NCBI RefSeq assembly: GCF_016859125.1 | Contig: NZ_CP069338.1 | Location: forward strand, 12,155,501-12,219,500 | From: Archangium violaceum | GTDB lineage: Bacteria; Myxococcota; Myxococcia; Myxococcales; Myxococcaceae | Direction of reading: 5' to 3' | Length of the DNA: 64,000 nt | In this document: positions 38,483 to 47,171 of the stretch, piece by piece | How the letters are laid out: every line of letters starts with the position of its first letter | Position numbering within the stretch: position 1 is the first letter of the stretch | Translations under genes and position numbers: made by a program | Notes under the pieces: generated by a model | The model's input: the letters and a program-made list of their open reading frames with translations, nothing else | Databases searched by the model: none | What the model was told of the DNA's origin: nothing

Positions 38483-39352
38483 ATGAAGAATGACAATCAC
38501 ACGAGGGGGCGTAGGAGCGCGGTGGGGAGGATGGAACGGGCCTGGCGGGCGGGGCTGCTGGCCGCGGTGGTGGCGGCCGGTGCCGGGTGTGGCGCGGGGC
38601 TGGAGGCGCCAGCCGAGGGCCAGGAGACCACGGGCCCCAAGGACGTCATCACCGAGACACAGGCCGTGAGCCGCGACAGGCACGATTACCTGTTCGTGCT
38701 CTCGCCGCGGTCCTGGCACGAGGCCCGGCAGAGCTGCAGGAGCCGAGGGTACGATCTGGTCACCATCGACGACCCCGACGAAGAGGAGTGGCTGCACAAA
38801 GAGGAGATCCTGCGCGGCGGCCAGCCCTGGTGGGTGGGCCTGCACAAGACGGATGAGGACCTCTGGGTGTGGCCTGAGCAGGACGTGCCCGCGGCCTATA
38901 CCAACTGGAGCCCTGGCGAGCCCAACAACGCCGACGGTGTCGAGGCCTGCGCCGTGGACAACTGGGGGGACGGTGCGTGGAACGACGCGGTGTGCTGGCT
39001 CGAGGCGTACTTCATCTGCGAGCGGGCAAACGAGGGCTCCACCCAGAGCTTCAGCTTCACCGCCACGGGGACGCGCAGCGCCCGGGAGAACACGGTGGAT
39101 CAGCCCATCGAGCTCCAGGCCGGCCAGCTCGTCACCTTCGGTACCTGCGGTGTGCCGGGGGCCTCGACCAATGGAGACACCTACCTGCGGCTGGTGGACC
39201 CGACAGGCCAGGAGGTGGCGTCCAATGACGACGGGTGCAAGGGATTCGGGTCCAACTTCTCCTTCGTGGCGCGGACTCCCGGTGCATATGTGATTCGCGC
39301 GGGCTGCTACGCCGATAGCAGCTGCGGCGGTACGGTGGTCATCTCCTACTGA
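38483..39352 (+). CDS. Lipoprotein with a C-type lectin domain and a pre-peptidase-like C-terminal domain
   Basis: 289 aa. The lipoprotein signal is LLAAVVAAGAGC (Cys near 36). The C-type lectin domain (about 68-190) shows SWHEARQSCRSRGYDLVTID, the calcium/sugar motif EPNN and the WND-type DNWGDGAWNDAVCWLEAYFI, with four Cys. EPN usually selects mannose-type sugars. Residues 195-289 form a beta sandwich of the pre-peptidase C-terminal kind (DTYLRLVDPTGQEVASNDDG). It is probably outer-membrane anchored and binds glycans on self or prey cells, by inference. An A/G-rich AAGGGGG lies 7-12 nt before the ATG. Confidence 0.82.
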   Translation: MKNDNHTRGRRSAVGRMERAWRAGLLAAVVAAGAGCGAGLEAPAEGQETTGPKDVITETQAVSRDRHDYLFVLSPRSWHEARQSCRSRGYDLVTIDDPDEEEWLHKEEILRGGQPWWVGLHKTDEDLWVWPEQDVPAAYTNWSPGEPNNADGVEACAVDNWGDGAWNDAVCWLEAYFICERANEGSTQSFSFTATGTRSARENTVDQPIELQAGQLVTFGTCGVPGASTNGDTYLRLVDPTGQEVASNDDGCKGFGSNFSFVARTPGAYVIRAGCYADSSCGGTVVISY

Positions 39353-39495
39353 GACGAAGCCATCCCCTCCGCACGACGCCGGGCGATGCCCCTGTGTCAG
39401 GGAAGTCGTCGACTCGGCTGACGTTGCCGGGTTGACGACGCCCCGAACATGTACGCTGGGTGATGGGGCGCCTCACGACCCGAGCCCCCTTCCCA

Positions 39496-39950
39496 TCATT
39501 CAGCCGGTCCGATTTCGGGCCGCTCTCCTCCATCCAAGCTGCGCGGTAACACCTGCTCTCTCCCGTCCACGCGCGACTCCTCATTGTCCGGCTTGAGCTC
39601 GAACAGCACGAGGAGGCGGGTATCGGTGATGTCCGGGCGCAAGGGCCTCACGAACTCCGAAAGACGCTTGGGGTCCCCCAACTTCCCCTCATTCACGATT
39701 CTGGAGAGACTGGCGGTGTTGAGGAAGACGCGGTTGGAAGGGTGCCGCACACGGTACTCCTGGCCAATGGCGTAACGCGCGGCCCTGCCCAGAAAAGCGC
39801 CCAGGGCTCCTTCGAGTCCGGCGTACGGCCAGGGAGCGTGGAGGAGGGCGGCTCCGCCTGGGCGCCGAGAGCCGCCACGAGCATCAGGAGAAAACCCGCC
39901 AGCCCCAAGGTGCTACTTGTCCTGCTTCCACTGTTTTGCATGTCCAACAT
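39496..39950 (-). pseudogene. Secreted hypothetical protein gene, disrupted by a one-base frameshift
   Basis: From ATG 39950 a signal peptide is read (LGLAGFLLMLVAALGAQA, cleaved before EPPSS) and then WALFWAG. At 39784-39795 the sensible reading jumps frame to ARYAIGQEYRVRHPSNRVFL, NTASLSRIVNEGKLGDPKRL and on to the stop at 39496. One inserted base in the CCC/GGG run restores a single protein of about 151 aa. The family is not recognised. GGAGGA lies just before the start. Either a sequencing slip or a genuine recent mutation. Confidence 0.6.
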
Positions 39951-40051
39951 GCTCCTCCCGGTGCGGTGGAATGTTGGGGAGGGAACCATGAGGGGCTGAC
40001 CAGCCGATGACGGCCGTTGGCCTCATCCGTGTCTTCGCCGTGGGAATCCGT

Positions 40052-40074
40052 GAGGCGGAGGGAATCGAACCCGC
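40052..40074 (-). repeat. Direct repeat copy A, tRNA/tmRNA 3'-end-like (possible attachment site)
   Basis: On the minus strand this reads GCGGGTTCGATTCCCTCCGC then CTC, the T-arm and acceptor of a tRNA or tmRNA gene. The 5' part of such a gene is absent and the T-stem has a mismatch. It matches 47605-47627 at 22 of 23 bases in the same orientation; the two copies bracket the toxin/IS island. Confidence 0.5.
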
Positions 40075-40075
40075 G

Positions 40076-40129
40076 CCGGGCGGTGCGAGGCTCCCAGCGG
40101 AATCGCGCCCTTACCTCGTAACCGCCCGG
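40076..40129. repeat. Large imperfect inverted repeat beside repeat A
   Basis: CCGGGCGGT (40076-40084) pairs perfectly with ACCGCCCGG (40121-40129), and inside it CGAGG (40086-40090) pairs with CCTCG (40114-40118). A second overlapping pair, CTCCCAG (40091-40097) and CTGGGAG (40135-40141), also exists. It may be a relic of a structured RNA or recombination site. Confidence 0.5.
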
Positions 40130-40535
40130 AACGCCTGGGAGTCGTCATCCCGCCGCGTCCCCTGGTGTCCCGTCCTGTTCCCGGTCATTCCGCAGGCTCC
40201 TGCGACATACGTGCAACATGGCGGGGGCTGCCCACCTCCCGTCGTTGGGCCCTCCCGGGCAGTGTGGCTCGCCGCTGCTGGGGCCGTCCTGAACGTGCAG
40301 CTCGCTCCCGCTGCCGGGTTCCTGTGCCGGGGCTGCTGCGGCAGGGGGCATCGGCTCTACACCGGCTGCGAGGGCTCAACCGGGGCGATGCCGGAGGGAC
40401 CAGTCGAGGCGGGAGCGGCATGGATACCGGGCCCCCCTCCAGCTACGGGCAAGCGGTCGCCCTGTCTCTGCACAACGATCCCCTTGCGTGCGTCCACGGC
40501 TGTCGGAGCGGCTTTCATACTCCGATCCGACCCGC
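40130..40535. other. Gap upstream of the first toxin module
   Basis: No gene supported. All frames here are low-quality, and no SitB-like gene precedes the toxin. Confidence 0.5.
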
Positions 40536-40554
40536 CAGGACCCTTCAGGTCCTG
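40536..40554 (+). promoter_or_regulatory. Leader hairpin just before the first toxin gene
   Basis: CAGGACC and GGTCCTG form a perfect 7-bp stem with loop CTTCA, ending 8 bp before the GGAGG ribosome binding site of the toxin gene (ATG 40576). It could tune translation. The second toxin gene has no counterpart. Confidence 0.35.
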
Positions 40555-40575
40555 AATCGATTGGAGGACGTAATC

Positions 40576-41384
40576 ATGCGTTTTCGAGCGTGCATCGCAC
40601 TTCTGCTCTTTGTCTCAGCCTGCGCTACGTCAGCGCCGAGCCCAGGAAGGTCAGCGGCCCAGGACCCGAGGCTCGCCAATTTCCAGCGAGCGGCGACGCT
40701 GCCGTGGACGGACGGGGGCGTTGCGCCGTCCGCGAAGCTTCCGATCTCTGGCCCGTGCTGGCGGAGCGGTGCTTTCATGCCCTCGACCATGACCGGATCG
40801 AGTTTCGCGACACTACGGGACGATGCGCAGTGGCCTCTACGGGCGCCGCAGCCATGGGCCTCGGAGTCTGCGTCCTCGCGGCGCCGGAGATCATCGTGGG
40901 GGCGGTGATCGTCGCGGGCGTGGTGGTGGTGGGCTTCGCCATCAAAGAGGCGTTGGATACCTACGCGGTGAAGAGGGGCCGTCCCCAGGTAAGGCCCGTG
41001 CCTGAAACGCGGCCCGTGCCTGAAACTGAATCGTTCACGTCGCTGTTCAATGAGAACACCAAGGAGCAGGAAGATGCGAAGATTGGACCGAGGATTACTG
41101 AGGTCACGGAAGAGGAGGGGGTGATTGAGATCGTTGCAGAAGGCGAGAATGGCGAAAATCGAATCATGGGCAACATCGAAATCAATGAGGGGACGATCAC
41201 GCTTGAGCAGGCCCACATTCAAGGTCAGGGCGCCGGAACAAGCGGTTTGAAGGAAATGGGTGAGATTATCCGTGAGTTCGGGCGATCACGTGGTGCAAGC
41301 GAAGTCATCATTCAAGGTGCGACGCGAACGACCGGAGCGCGCCCCGGTCACACGCCTCGCCCAATTCGAGTCCGTGTGAAATGA
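40576..41384 (+). pseudogene. SitA-like lipoprotein polymorphic toxin, one-base frameshift
   Basis: The start ATG 40576 has GGAGG 8-9 nt upstream. The first 46 codons give a lipoprotein signal (RACIALLLFVSAC) and RLANFQRAATLPWTDG. At the five-G run 40714-40718 one base is missing, after which the protein continues one frame over: GRCAVREASDLWPVLAERCF, HALDHDRIEF, a hydrophobic hairpin (IIVGAVIVAGVVVVGFAIKE) and a variable C-terminal domain of about 110 aa ending GATRTTGARPGHTPRPIRV. This lipoprotein plus hydrophobic segment plus variable tip layout matches myxobacterial SitA-type toxins, which are passed between kin by outer-membrane exchange. The C-terminal part is visibly AT-richer than the 5' part. 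The next gene overlaps by 4 nt and is the expected immunity gene. Confidence 0.65.
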
Positions 41385-41830
41385 GCCCCATTCAACTCGT
41401 ATTCTCTGGCTGGAAGGACGATCCGCGCTCGGTGGACCTCGTTCATCTTCTTCGTCGTGAACTCAAGCTATCGCTTGGTGCTTCCAAGCGGATCGTGGAT
41501 TCTATTGTTGCTCGGCCAGTGGAGATGGTCGAGGTCTCCAATGAAATGGTCGCGAAACGGGTGCGCGAACTCGGTGCAGGTATCGGACTCTATGCAGCCG
41601 TGAAGGGACCGAAGCTCTATTTCACTGGCCTGAGACCCAACGCGAATCGGGAATCTCTGGTTCACTTGCTCTCGGTGGATGGTGGCCTCTCGGTGGATGA
41701 GGCAGGCCGCTTGGCTGACCGACTGGCTGGCTTGGGTGAAACAGCATTGGAGAGCGATGATCGGGAGTGTGCCCGTAGATGCTGTGAGGGAGCCGAGCTG
41801 CTAGGTTTTGTCTGTACTCTCACTGCATAG
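41381..41830 (+). CDS. Putative immunity protein for the first lipoprotein toxin
   Basis: 149 aa, no recognised family. It is a small, mixed alpha/beta cytosolic-looking protein without a signal peptide: LRRELKLSLGASKRIVDSIV resembles the ribosomal L7/L12-like fold seen in some immunity proteins, and a similar helix pair recurs at SVDEAGRLADRLAGLG. The ATG overlaps the toxin stop (ATGA), so both are made together. AT-richer codon use matches the toxin tip rather than its own flanks, indicating that the tip and immunity gene travelled as a unit. The role is inferred from position. Confidence 0.6.
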   Translation: MSPIQLVFSGWKDDPRSVDLVHLLRRELKLSLGASKRIVDSIVARPVEMVEVSNEMVAKRVRELGAGIGLYAAVKGPKLYFTGLRPNANRESLVHLLSVDGGLSVDEAGRLADRLAGLGETALESDDRECARRCCEGAELLGFVCTLTA

Positions 41831-42138
41831 GGGCTGTGTCCGCTTCCGGTTTCGCGTGGGTCTTCGGTACGTCGAGTGGGCAGGGTCGAGGAACCGAGGC
41901 CGTGCGCACGGGGAGGACTTGGGGTTCAAGGGTGTGCGGAGCCGCGCGATGGCCATGGGACGCAAGTCCCCGCGAGAGTTCGAGGCATGAATGAGACAGG
42001 GGCACGACCTGGGGTGCCAGAAAGCCGCGGCTGTGCATGACAGGGCGCCTGGCTCCGCTGCCCTGCTGGCCGGGTTGCAGTCGAATCTGTCGGCGCTCCG
42101 GAGCTCGGTCCCCAGCTGCCTGCTTCTACTGCGAGGGG
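41831..42138. other. Gap between the immunity gene and the ISL3 transposase
   Basis: A 308-bp GC-rich stretch with no supported gene. It should hold the left end of the ISL3 element, but no inverted-repeat partner to the right end could be picked out by eye. Confidence 0.4.
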
Positions 42139-43350
42139 CTACGCCGCTACTGGCAGGGGCGGAGTGAACTCCATGCCTCCGCAGCACAGCAGTATCATCG
42201 CCCTGAATGCCTTGGGATTGCGGAAGCCATAGGCGCGACGGATGAGGGCTCGAATCTTGTTGTTGATTCCCTCCACCACTCCGTTGCTCAGCCCCGTCTC
42301 GACATAGGCGAGAATGCCGTCCTTGTGCCGCTGGACTGTCTTCGCCAGCTTCGCGAAGGGGGCGAGCCTGGAGTGGCTGGCCCACTGACACCACTTGTCC
42401 AGGTGCTCCGAGGCCCGCTTGGGCTGCACGTAGTCCATGCCCCGTGCCAGGCTCTCCTTGAGCAGATAGGCCCGGTAGAGCGTCTGGTTCGTCTTCTTCA
42501 ACTCGCTGAGCTTCTCTCCCTGGCGCACCGTCAGGTTCCACGGATTCTTCAGCAGCGCCCAGCGGCTGTGCTTGAGCGCCTTGCCCTCCTGGCTCCCCGC
42601 CTGCTCCCGCACCTGCTGCCGGCGCACCGTGTCCAGCGCTTCGTTCGCCAGCTTCTGCACGTGGAAGCGGTCGAACACCTTGCGCACGTGTGGAGCCCGG
42701 TTGCCCACCGCCTTGCTGAAGGCCGCCGACAGGTCCATCGTCGCATGCGTCAACTCCTTCGTCCTCTCCTCTCCCAGCTCGTCGAAGAAGCCGTTGAGCG
42801 TCTCTTCGTTCTTCCCCTCCGCCACCCAGACGACTCGCGAGCGCAGGTGGTCCACCACCAGACTCACGTACTGGTGCCCGGCGCGCCAGCCCAGCTCGTC
42901 CACCCCAATGACTTGCAGCCCCGCCAGGCGCCCAGGCGACAGGCGCTCCTCCACCAGTCGCTCGATGATGGTGCCCACCGTGCGCCAGTTGATGCCCAGC
43001 AACCGGCAGATGGACGACTTGTCCAGACGTTGCGCCTGCCAGGCCACCAGCTCCTCGAAGGCGTGCGTGAAGCTCGAGCCGTGCGCCGCCCACGCCACCC
43101 GCTCCACCCTCACTCCATGCTCCCGGCAGCGCACCCGGCGCGGGGCGTACCGCAGCCAGAAGATGGTTTCTCCCAGCGCCAGGTGCCGCCACAGTCGCCC
43201 AGGTTTCGTGTCGTAGCCTGGGGCGGGCCGGCCGCACACTCCACAGCGCGGCTTGCGCTGGCGGGGGCGCACCTGCACCACCACCAGTCCCCCGGGCCCC
43301 ATCTGCACCCCGCGCACGCTCATCCCCTGGATGCGCAGCACGCGCCCCAT
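42139..43350 (-). mobile_element. ISL3-family transposase
   Basis: About 403 aa from ATG 43350; a longer GTG start at 43458 is also open. The N-terminal zinc-finger region shows CGVCG and HxxRxW-type motifs (GRLWRHLALGETIFWLRYAP, then RRVRCREHG). The DDE core has VIGVDELGW, THATMDLSAAFSKA and the final acid in SNGVVEGINNKIRALIRRAY, as in ISL3 transposases. All motifs look intact. It sits between the two toxin modules and next to a truncated IS630 gene. Confidence 0.88.
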
Positions 43351-43526
43351 CACCTCCCCCACACTCGGCCCCGCCACTCCCCGCCTTCCCGCCAGCACTC
43401 GCAGCGGCGGCACGCACTGCAACTCCGCGACCAGGGCTCTTGCGAGAGTGACAGCCACCTCTCCGCACTGCCCCTCTCCTGTCTCTCACCGGAGACCCTC
43501 CGTCCACCGACGAGCGCCCATCTCAG

Positions 43527-44057
43527 CTACAGAAGATCCCTTTTTTCCCCCTCGTCCGCCAGATGCTGGGTGGTGAGCTTGGTGCGGCGCCAGGCGAAAC
43601 CGTGGCAGTGCAACAACTCGTTGACCCACCAGGGACTGATGGCCACCTGGGTGCGTTGCTCCAAGTAGGAGGCCAGGCGCGCACATGTCCAGCGGGAGAA
43701 GACGAAGCCCAACTGCCTGGGGTCTGTTTCCACCGTGCGCAGCAGAAGCTCGAGATATTCGGGGCTGACGCGAGGAGGACGGCCAGGACGGGGCGAGTCG
43801 GCCAGCCCCTCCATCCCCATGTTCCGCCAGCGTTGCCGACAACGGTGCACGGTGCGCGGGGTGATTCCCAGGGTACGCGCGATGCTGGTGGCGCTCTGGC
43901 CCTGCGCACTCCACAGCACGATGGCTGCTCGCAATGCCACCCCCGCGTGCTCCTGCTGATGCAGTGCACGCTGGAGGCGTTTGCGCTCGGAGGGCGTCAG
44001 GGTCAGTTTCTGTCGCTCAGGGCCCACATCGCCGCTCCTTCCCACCCACGTGGACAA
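43527..44057 (-). pseudogene. Truncated IS630-family transposase (N-terminal half only)
   Basis: 176 aa. It contains the N-terminal helix-turn-helix region (SATSIARTLGITPRTVHRCR, DSPRPGRPPRVSPEYLELLL) and the second HTH part (WVNELLHCHGFAWRRTKLTT). The protein stops after QHLADEGEKRDLL where the DDE nuclease domain should begin, and no DDE part was found on the far side of the ISL3 element. It is therefore inactive. Confidence 0.75.
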
Positions 44058-44118
44058 GCGGCGATGCTCCCCCCCTGACAGGACTTACTCCAACTGGCTT
44101 AGAATGGAGGACTCTCCC

Positions 44119-45153
44119 ATGCGTTTCCGAGCCTGCCTTGTACTTCTGCTCTTGGCCTCAGCCTGCGCTAGCGCGCCCGCCCCGCAGTCGATGCCACGGC
44201 CCCATGCCTTCGCGTCGACTCCCACCTCGGGCCCGCGCATCCGGCTCGTTTCCGCGCCGATGGAACCGACACCGGAACGGTCGTGGATTGGAAAGCCGGA
44301 CCTGGACAAGGCCAGGGCACTGCTATCTCGGGCACGCCAAGACATCGAGCCGCGTCAATGGGAACAGTTGAACCGCAAGCTCACCGCAGCGGAACGGGCC
44401 TTCGAGCGCTTCTCGCGCGCCGCGAAAGCGAGCGGGCACGCCGCCAAGGTGGTGAGGGGGGCGGAGGGCGTCGCGCAGGCGGGACGCGCCAGGACGTTGG
44501 CTGAATTCCTCCCCCGGGTGGGCCCGTTGCTCGTGGGCCTCGTCCTGCTCTACCCCTCCAGCACCGCCGGGCCAGACATCGACCGTCGCCCGGAGTGGGT
44601 CGACGCTCAAGGGGAGTACGAGGCCCGTCTGCGGGAGGTGGCGGAGGAGTCGCGGCGGCTCATGGAGGAATTTGAGCGTCAGGATGCAGAGGAGGTCGTG
44701 CCGGACTTTGATTTGGATCCGGTTGCGGCGGTCAAGGTTCCCACCTCTTGGCGGACTGAGACCAATCCGGCGACGGGCAAGCCCTACACCAGTGTGGAGG
44801 AGTATGACCGGATTCCGCGTTACCCGAACCAGACCTGCAAGAACAGCCTGCTCGACAAGCTTGAAGCGGAGAAGGATCAGCTCACCAACGAAATCCCTCG
44901 CTACAATCCGAAGGTGCCCAACACGAAGAACAAAAAGAAGCTGGACAAGGTGCCGTGCTCCAGGATCCGGCTGCGTCTTGACGCCGTGAAGAAAGTTTTG
45001 GAGAAGCGGTGGGAGATTCAGAAAAAATGCTTTGGAGGCAAGCCCGATCCGGGCCACAACACAGCGATGATCCAACTCGAAGATGGCCTTGCGGATATCA
45101 AGGCTCTTGAAGCGAAGAATTGCGCCCCGGGTCATCCAATGTCGGAATTGTGA
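44119..45153 (+). CDS. SitA-like lipoprotein polymorphic toxin (second module)
   Basis: 344 aa. The lipoprotein signal RACLVLLLLASAC is nearly identical, also at DNA level, to that of the first toxin gene. Then come a Pro-rich stretch, a helical region (about 60-130), a hydrophobic segment (RVGPLLVGLVLLYPSSTAGP, about 135-155) and a variable tip from about 215. The tip has YTSVEEYDRIPRYPNQTC and a Cys/His-containing end (KKCFGGKPDPGHNTAMIQLE) like nuclease-type polymorphic toxin tips. I cannot name the toxin fold. GGAGG lies 8 nt before ATG 44119. An ankyrin-repeat gene starts 3 bp after the stop. Delivery by outer-membrane exchange is inferred from the SitA model. Confidence 0.65.
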   Translation: MRFRACLVLLLLASACASAPAPQSMPRPHAFASTPTSGPRIRLVSAPMEPTPERSWIGKPDLDKARALLSRARQDIEPRQWEQLNRKLTAAERAFERFSRAAKASGHAAKVVRGAEGVAQAGRARTLAEFLPRVGPLLVGLVLLYPSSTAGPDIDRRPEWVDAQGEYEARLREVAEESRRLMEEFERQDAEEVVPDFDLDPVAAVKVPTSWRTETNPATGKPYTSVEEYDRIPRYPNQTCKNSLLDKLEAEKDQLTNEIPRYNPKVPNTKNKKKLDKVPCSRIRLRLDAVKKVLEKRWEIQKKCFGGKPDPGHNTAMIQLEDGLADIKALEAKNCAPGHPMSEL

Positions 45154-45156
45154 GTC

Positions 45157-45789
45157 ATGTCGAAAGAACTCTTCACAGCGATCGAGCAGCACGATACGTC
45201 CCGGGTCAAGGCGCTGCTGGCTGCGGGGGCCGATCCGAACGAGCCGCAGCCGGAGCCGCCGGGGTTGCGTCCGCTGCAAGTGGCCATTTACGAACTCTCC
45301 GATGGGGGCGAACTCGACGTGCTCCTGGCGCTCCTTGAGCACGGCGCGGACGTCAACGCGTGGGATGTCGAGCGGGACAGGACCCCCTTGTTGGTAGCGG
45401 CCTGCGAAGACGAATTGGCGGCAGTCGAAGCGCTCGTGAAGGCGGGGGCCGATCCCAACGTGTGCAGCCGCGACGGCATCACGCCGCTGCGGACGTCTGC
45501 GGAGGTTGGCAATCTGGACATGGCCTCGCTCCTCCTGGGCGCGGGGGCGACTCGGACGATCAACGACTGGGGAGGGCTGACCGGATACACCGCGCTCGGG
45601 CACGCGGCACGCCGGCTGGACCTTCCGATGATCAAGCTGCTTCTCGACGCGGGCGCCGATCCGAAGGCCCCGGACGAGGACGGTCGACCCGCCCACTACC
45701 GTCTGCCGCCACGCGCTGAATCCGATTCCCAGACGTGGGACGCCGCGTTCGAGTTGCTCGGAGGAGCGAAGGACCGCATGCCGTTGTAG
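45157..45789 (+). CDS. Ankyrin-repeat protein, putative immunity protein of the second toxin
   Basis: 210 aa made of about five ankyrin repeats: RVKALLAAGADPNEP, LLALLEHGADVNAWD, AVEALVKAGADPNVCSRDGI, LLLGAGATRTI and MIKLLLDAGADPKAPDEDGR. There is no signal peptide, so it is cytosolic. Ankyrin-repeat proteins are known as immunity proteins of several bacterial polymorphic toxins. Its start lies 3 bp downstream of the lipoprotein toxin stop, so it is probably translated from the same message. Alternatively it is an unrelated scaffold; direct position favours immunity. Confidence 0.75.
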   Translation: MSKELFTAIEQHDTSRVKALLAAGADPNEPQPEPPGLRPLQVAIYELSDGGELDVLLALLEHGADVNAWDVERDRTPLLVAACEDELAAVEALVKAGADPNVCSRDGITPLRTSAEVGNLDMASLLLGAGATRTINDWGGLTGYTALGHAARRLDLPMIKLLLDAGADPKAPDEDGRPAHYRLPPRAESDSQTWDAAFELLGGAKDRMPL

Positions 45790-45799
45790 AACGGAGGTC

Positions 45800-45925
45800 G
45801 TGCGCCTCGGGCTCACGGGCACGCCGCTCGACCTGGACAACCCGGCCCACCTGGACGCGCTTAAACGGGCCTACGAGCGCTTCCCGGAGATTGGCGGGCG
45901 CGCTTACCCCTTGAGGCTCGGCACG
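45800..45925 (+). pseudogene. Short protein-like remnant after the ankyrin gene
   Basis: The frame reads RLGLTGTPLDLDNPAHLDAL and KRAYERFPEIGGRAYPLRLG, then degenerates. It looks like the end of another protein, possibly an orphan immunity or structural gene, but no family is recognised and it has no proper start. Confidence 0.35.
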
Positions 45926-45942
45926 GCTCGCGCTGGCCGTGC

Positions 45943-46180
45943 TCAGGGCCCCGACTGCTGGCTCACCGGGAAGGTGACGCTCCCGAGGGTGACAGTACGG
46001 GGCCCCTGTGCTTCCCACAGCTTGAGGGTGCAGGGGCAGCCGAGCTGCGCGCGCTCCCCCTTGATGCCTACCACGACGGCACCGGCACCATTCGCCGGGA
46101 TGGGCGCCAGTGGCCAACGGGCAAGCTCCACCTGTTCCCCCGCCGAGTCCACCAGCGCCGCCCCCGCCAGCGTCCAGGGC
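45943..46180 (-). pseudogene. C-terminal fragment of a DUF2381 (Myxococcus-family) protein
   Basis: The last 78 or so codons read PWTLAGAALVDSAGEQVELA, then LKLWEAQGPRTVTLGSVTFP and stop at 45943. These are typical of the C-terminus of myxobacterial DUF2381 proteins, which usually neighbour Ser/Thr kinases. The 5' part is replaced by the truncated group II intron reverse transcriptase; the junction lies around 46165-46185. Confidence 0.6.
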
Positions 46181-47171
46181 CTTGGGTGACACGCGTCGTT
46201 TCACCTGCCGCCCCTTGGCTACCCAGAAACTGTAGCCCAGGAACCGCCGCTCCCACGGGCGCGCCACCGCGCTCTTCGTCTCGTAGCCGGAGTCCCGCGT
46301 ACAGCCGCCTGAGCGTCCGCATGGCATCCTCCGCCGCACGCCACGACTTCACGTACACGTTGCAGTCGTCGGCGTAGCGCACGAAGCACAGCCCGCGCTT
46401 CTCCAGCTCCTCATCCACTTCGTCGAGGAGCACGTTGGCCAGCAGCGGCGAGAGAGGGCCCCCTTGCGGCGTCCCCTCGTACCGCTCCATCACCACCCCG
46501 TTGGCCATGATTCCGGCCTCCAGGTAGCGGCGAATCAGCCTCAGCACCCGCTTGTCCCCGATTCTCTTCTCCAGCCTTCCCATCAGCACGTCGTGGTTGA
46601 CGCGGTCGAAGAATTTCTCCAGGTCCACGTCCACCACCCAGCTCCGACCCTCCTGTATGTAGCGCTGGGCCTCGCACACCGCGTCGTGTGCGCTGCGTCC
46701 GGGCCGGAAACCGTAGCTGTGCTCCGAGAAGGTGGGGTCGAACATCGGTTGCAGCACTTGCAGGATGCTCTGCTGGATGAGCCGGTCGAGTACCGTCGGA
46801 ATCCCCAGCTTCCGGACTCCTCCGCCACTCTTGGGTATCTCCTGCTCCCGCACTGGTTGGGGCTGGTAGCTGCCGTCCAGCAACTCCGCCCGGACGCTCT
46901 CCCAGTTGTCCATCAGCCACGGGCCCAGCTCTTCCACACGCATTCCATCGATGCCGGGGCTGCCCTTGTTCTGCTTCACTCGCTTCAACGCCGCCTTGAC
47001 GTTGCCGCGCTCGACCACCCGCTCCATCAGGCGGTCGTCTCCTGGGTGTCCGGTTTCGGTTGCCGCCCTCAGTGCTTCGCCGCTGCGCTGGTCCTTCGGG
47101 GCTTCACCCCTATGCCCCAGCGGGAGCTCCCCCTGCAGAGACTTCTGGCGCCTGGCACCTTCGAGACTCAC
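46180..47171 (-). pseudogene. ltrA: Group II intron reverse transcriptase/maturase, frameshifted and 3'-truncated
   Basis: From ATG 47171 the RT domains are read in order: NKGSPGIDGM, KLGIPTVLDRLIQQSILQVL, SYGFRPGRSAHDAV, VDVDLEKFFDRVNHDVLM, TPQGGPLSPLLANVLLDEVD and the active-site YADD. Near 46281 a small deletion shifts frame, after which ETKSAVARPWERRFLGYSFW and VKRRVSPKALDA follow. Then the maturase/thumb region stops abruptly at the DUF2381 fragment. It cannot support intron splicing, although the polymerase motifs themselves are intact. Confidence 0.8.

Noticed and set aside
40045-40150. A complete tRNA or tmRNA gene
   Set aside because: Only the T-arm and acceptor side fit. No matching 5' acceptor strand, D-arm or tag-peptide frame was found.
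46180-47171. A functional retron or defence-type reverse transcriptase
   Set aside because: Motif order and the GTGCGCCC leader are those of a group II intron protein, and it is frameshifted and truncated.
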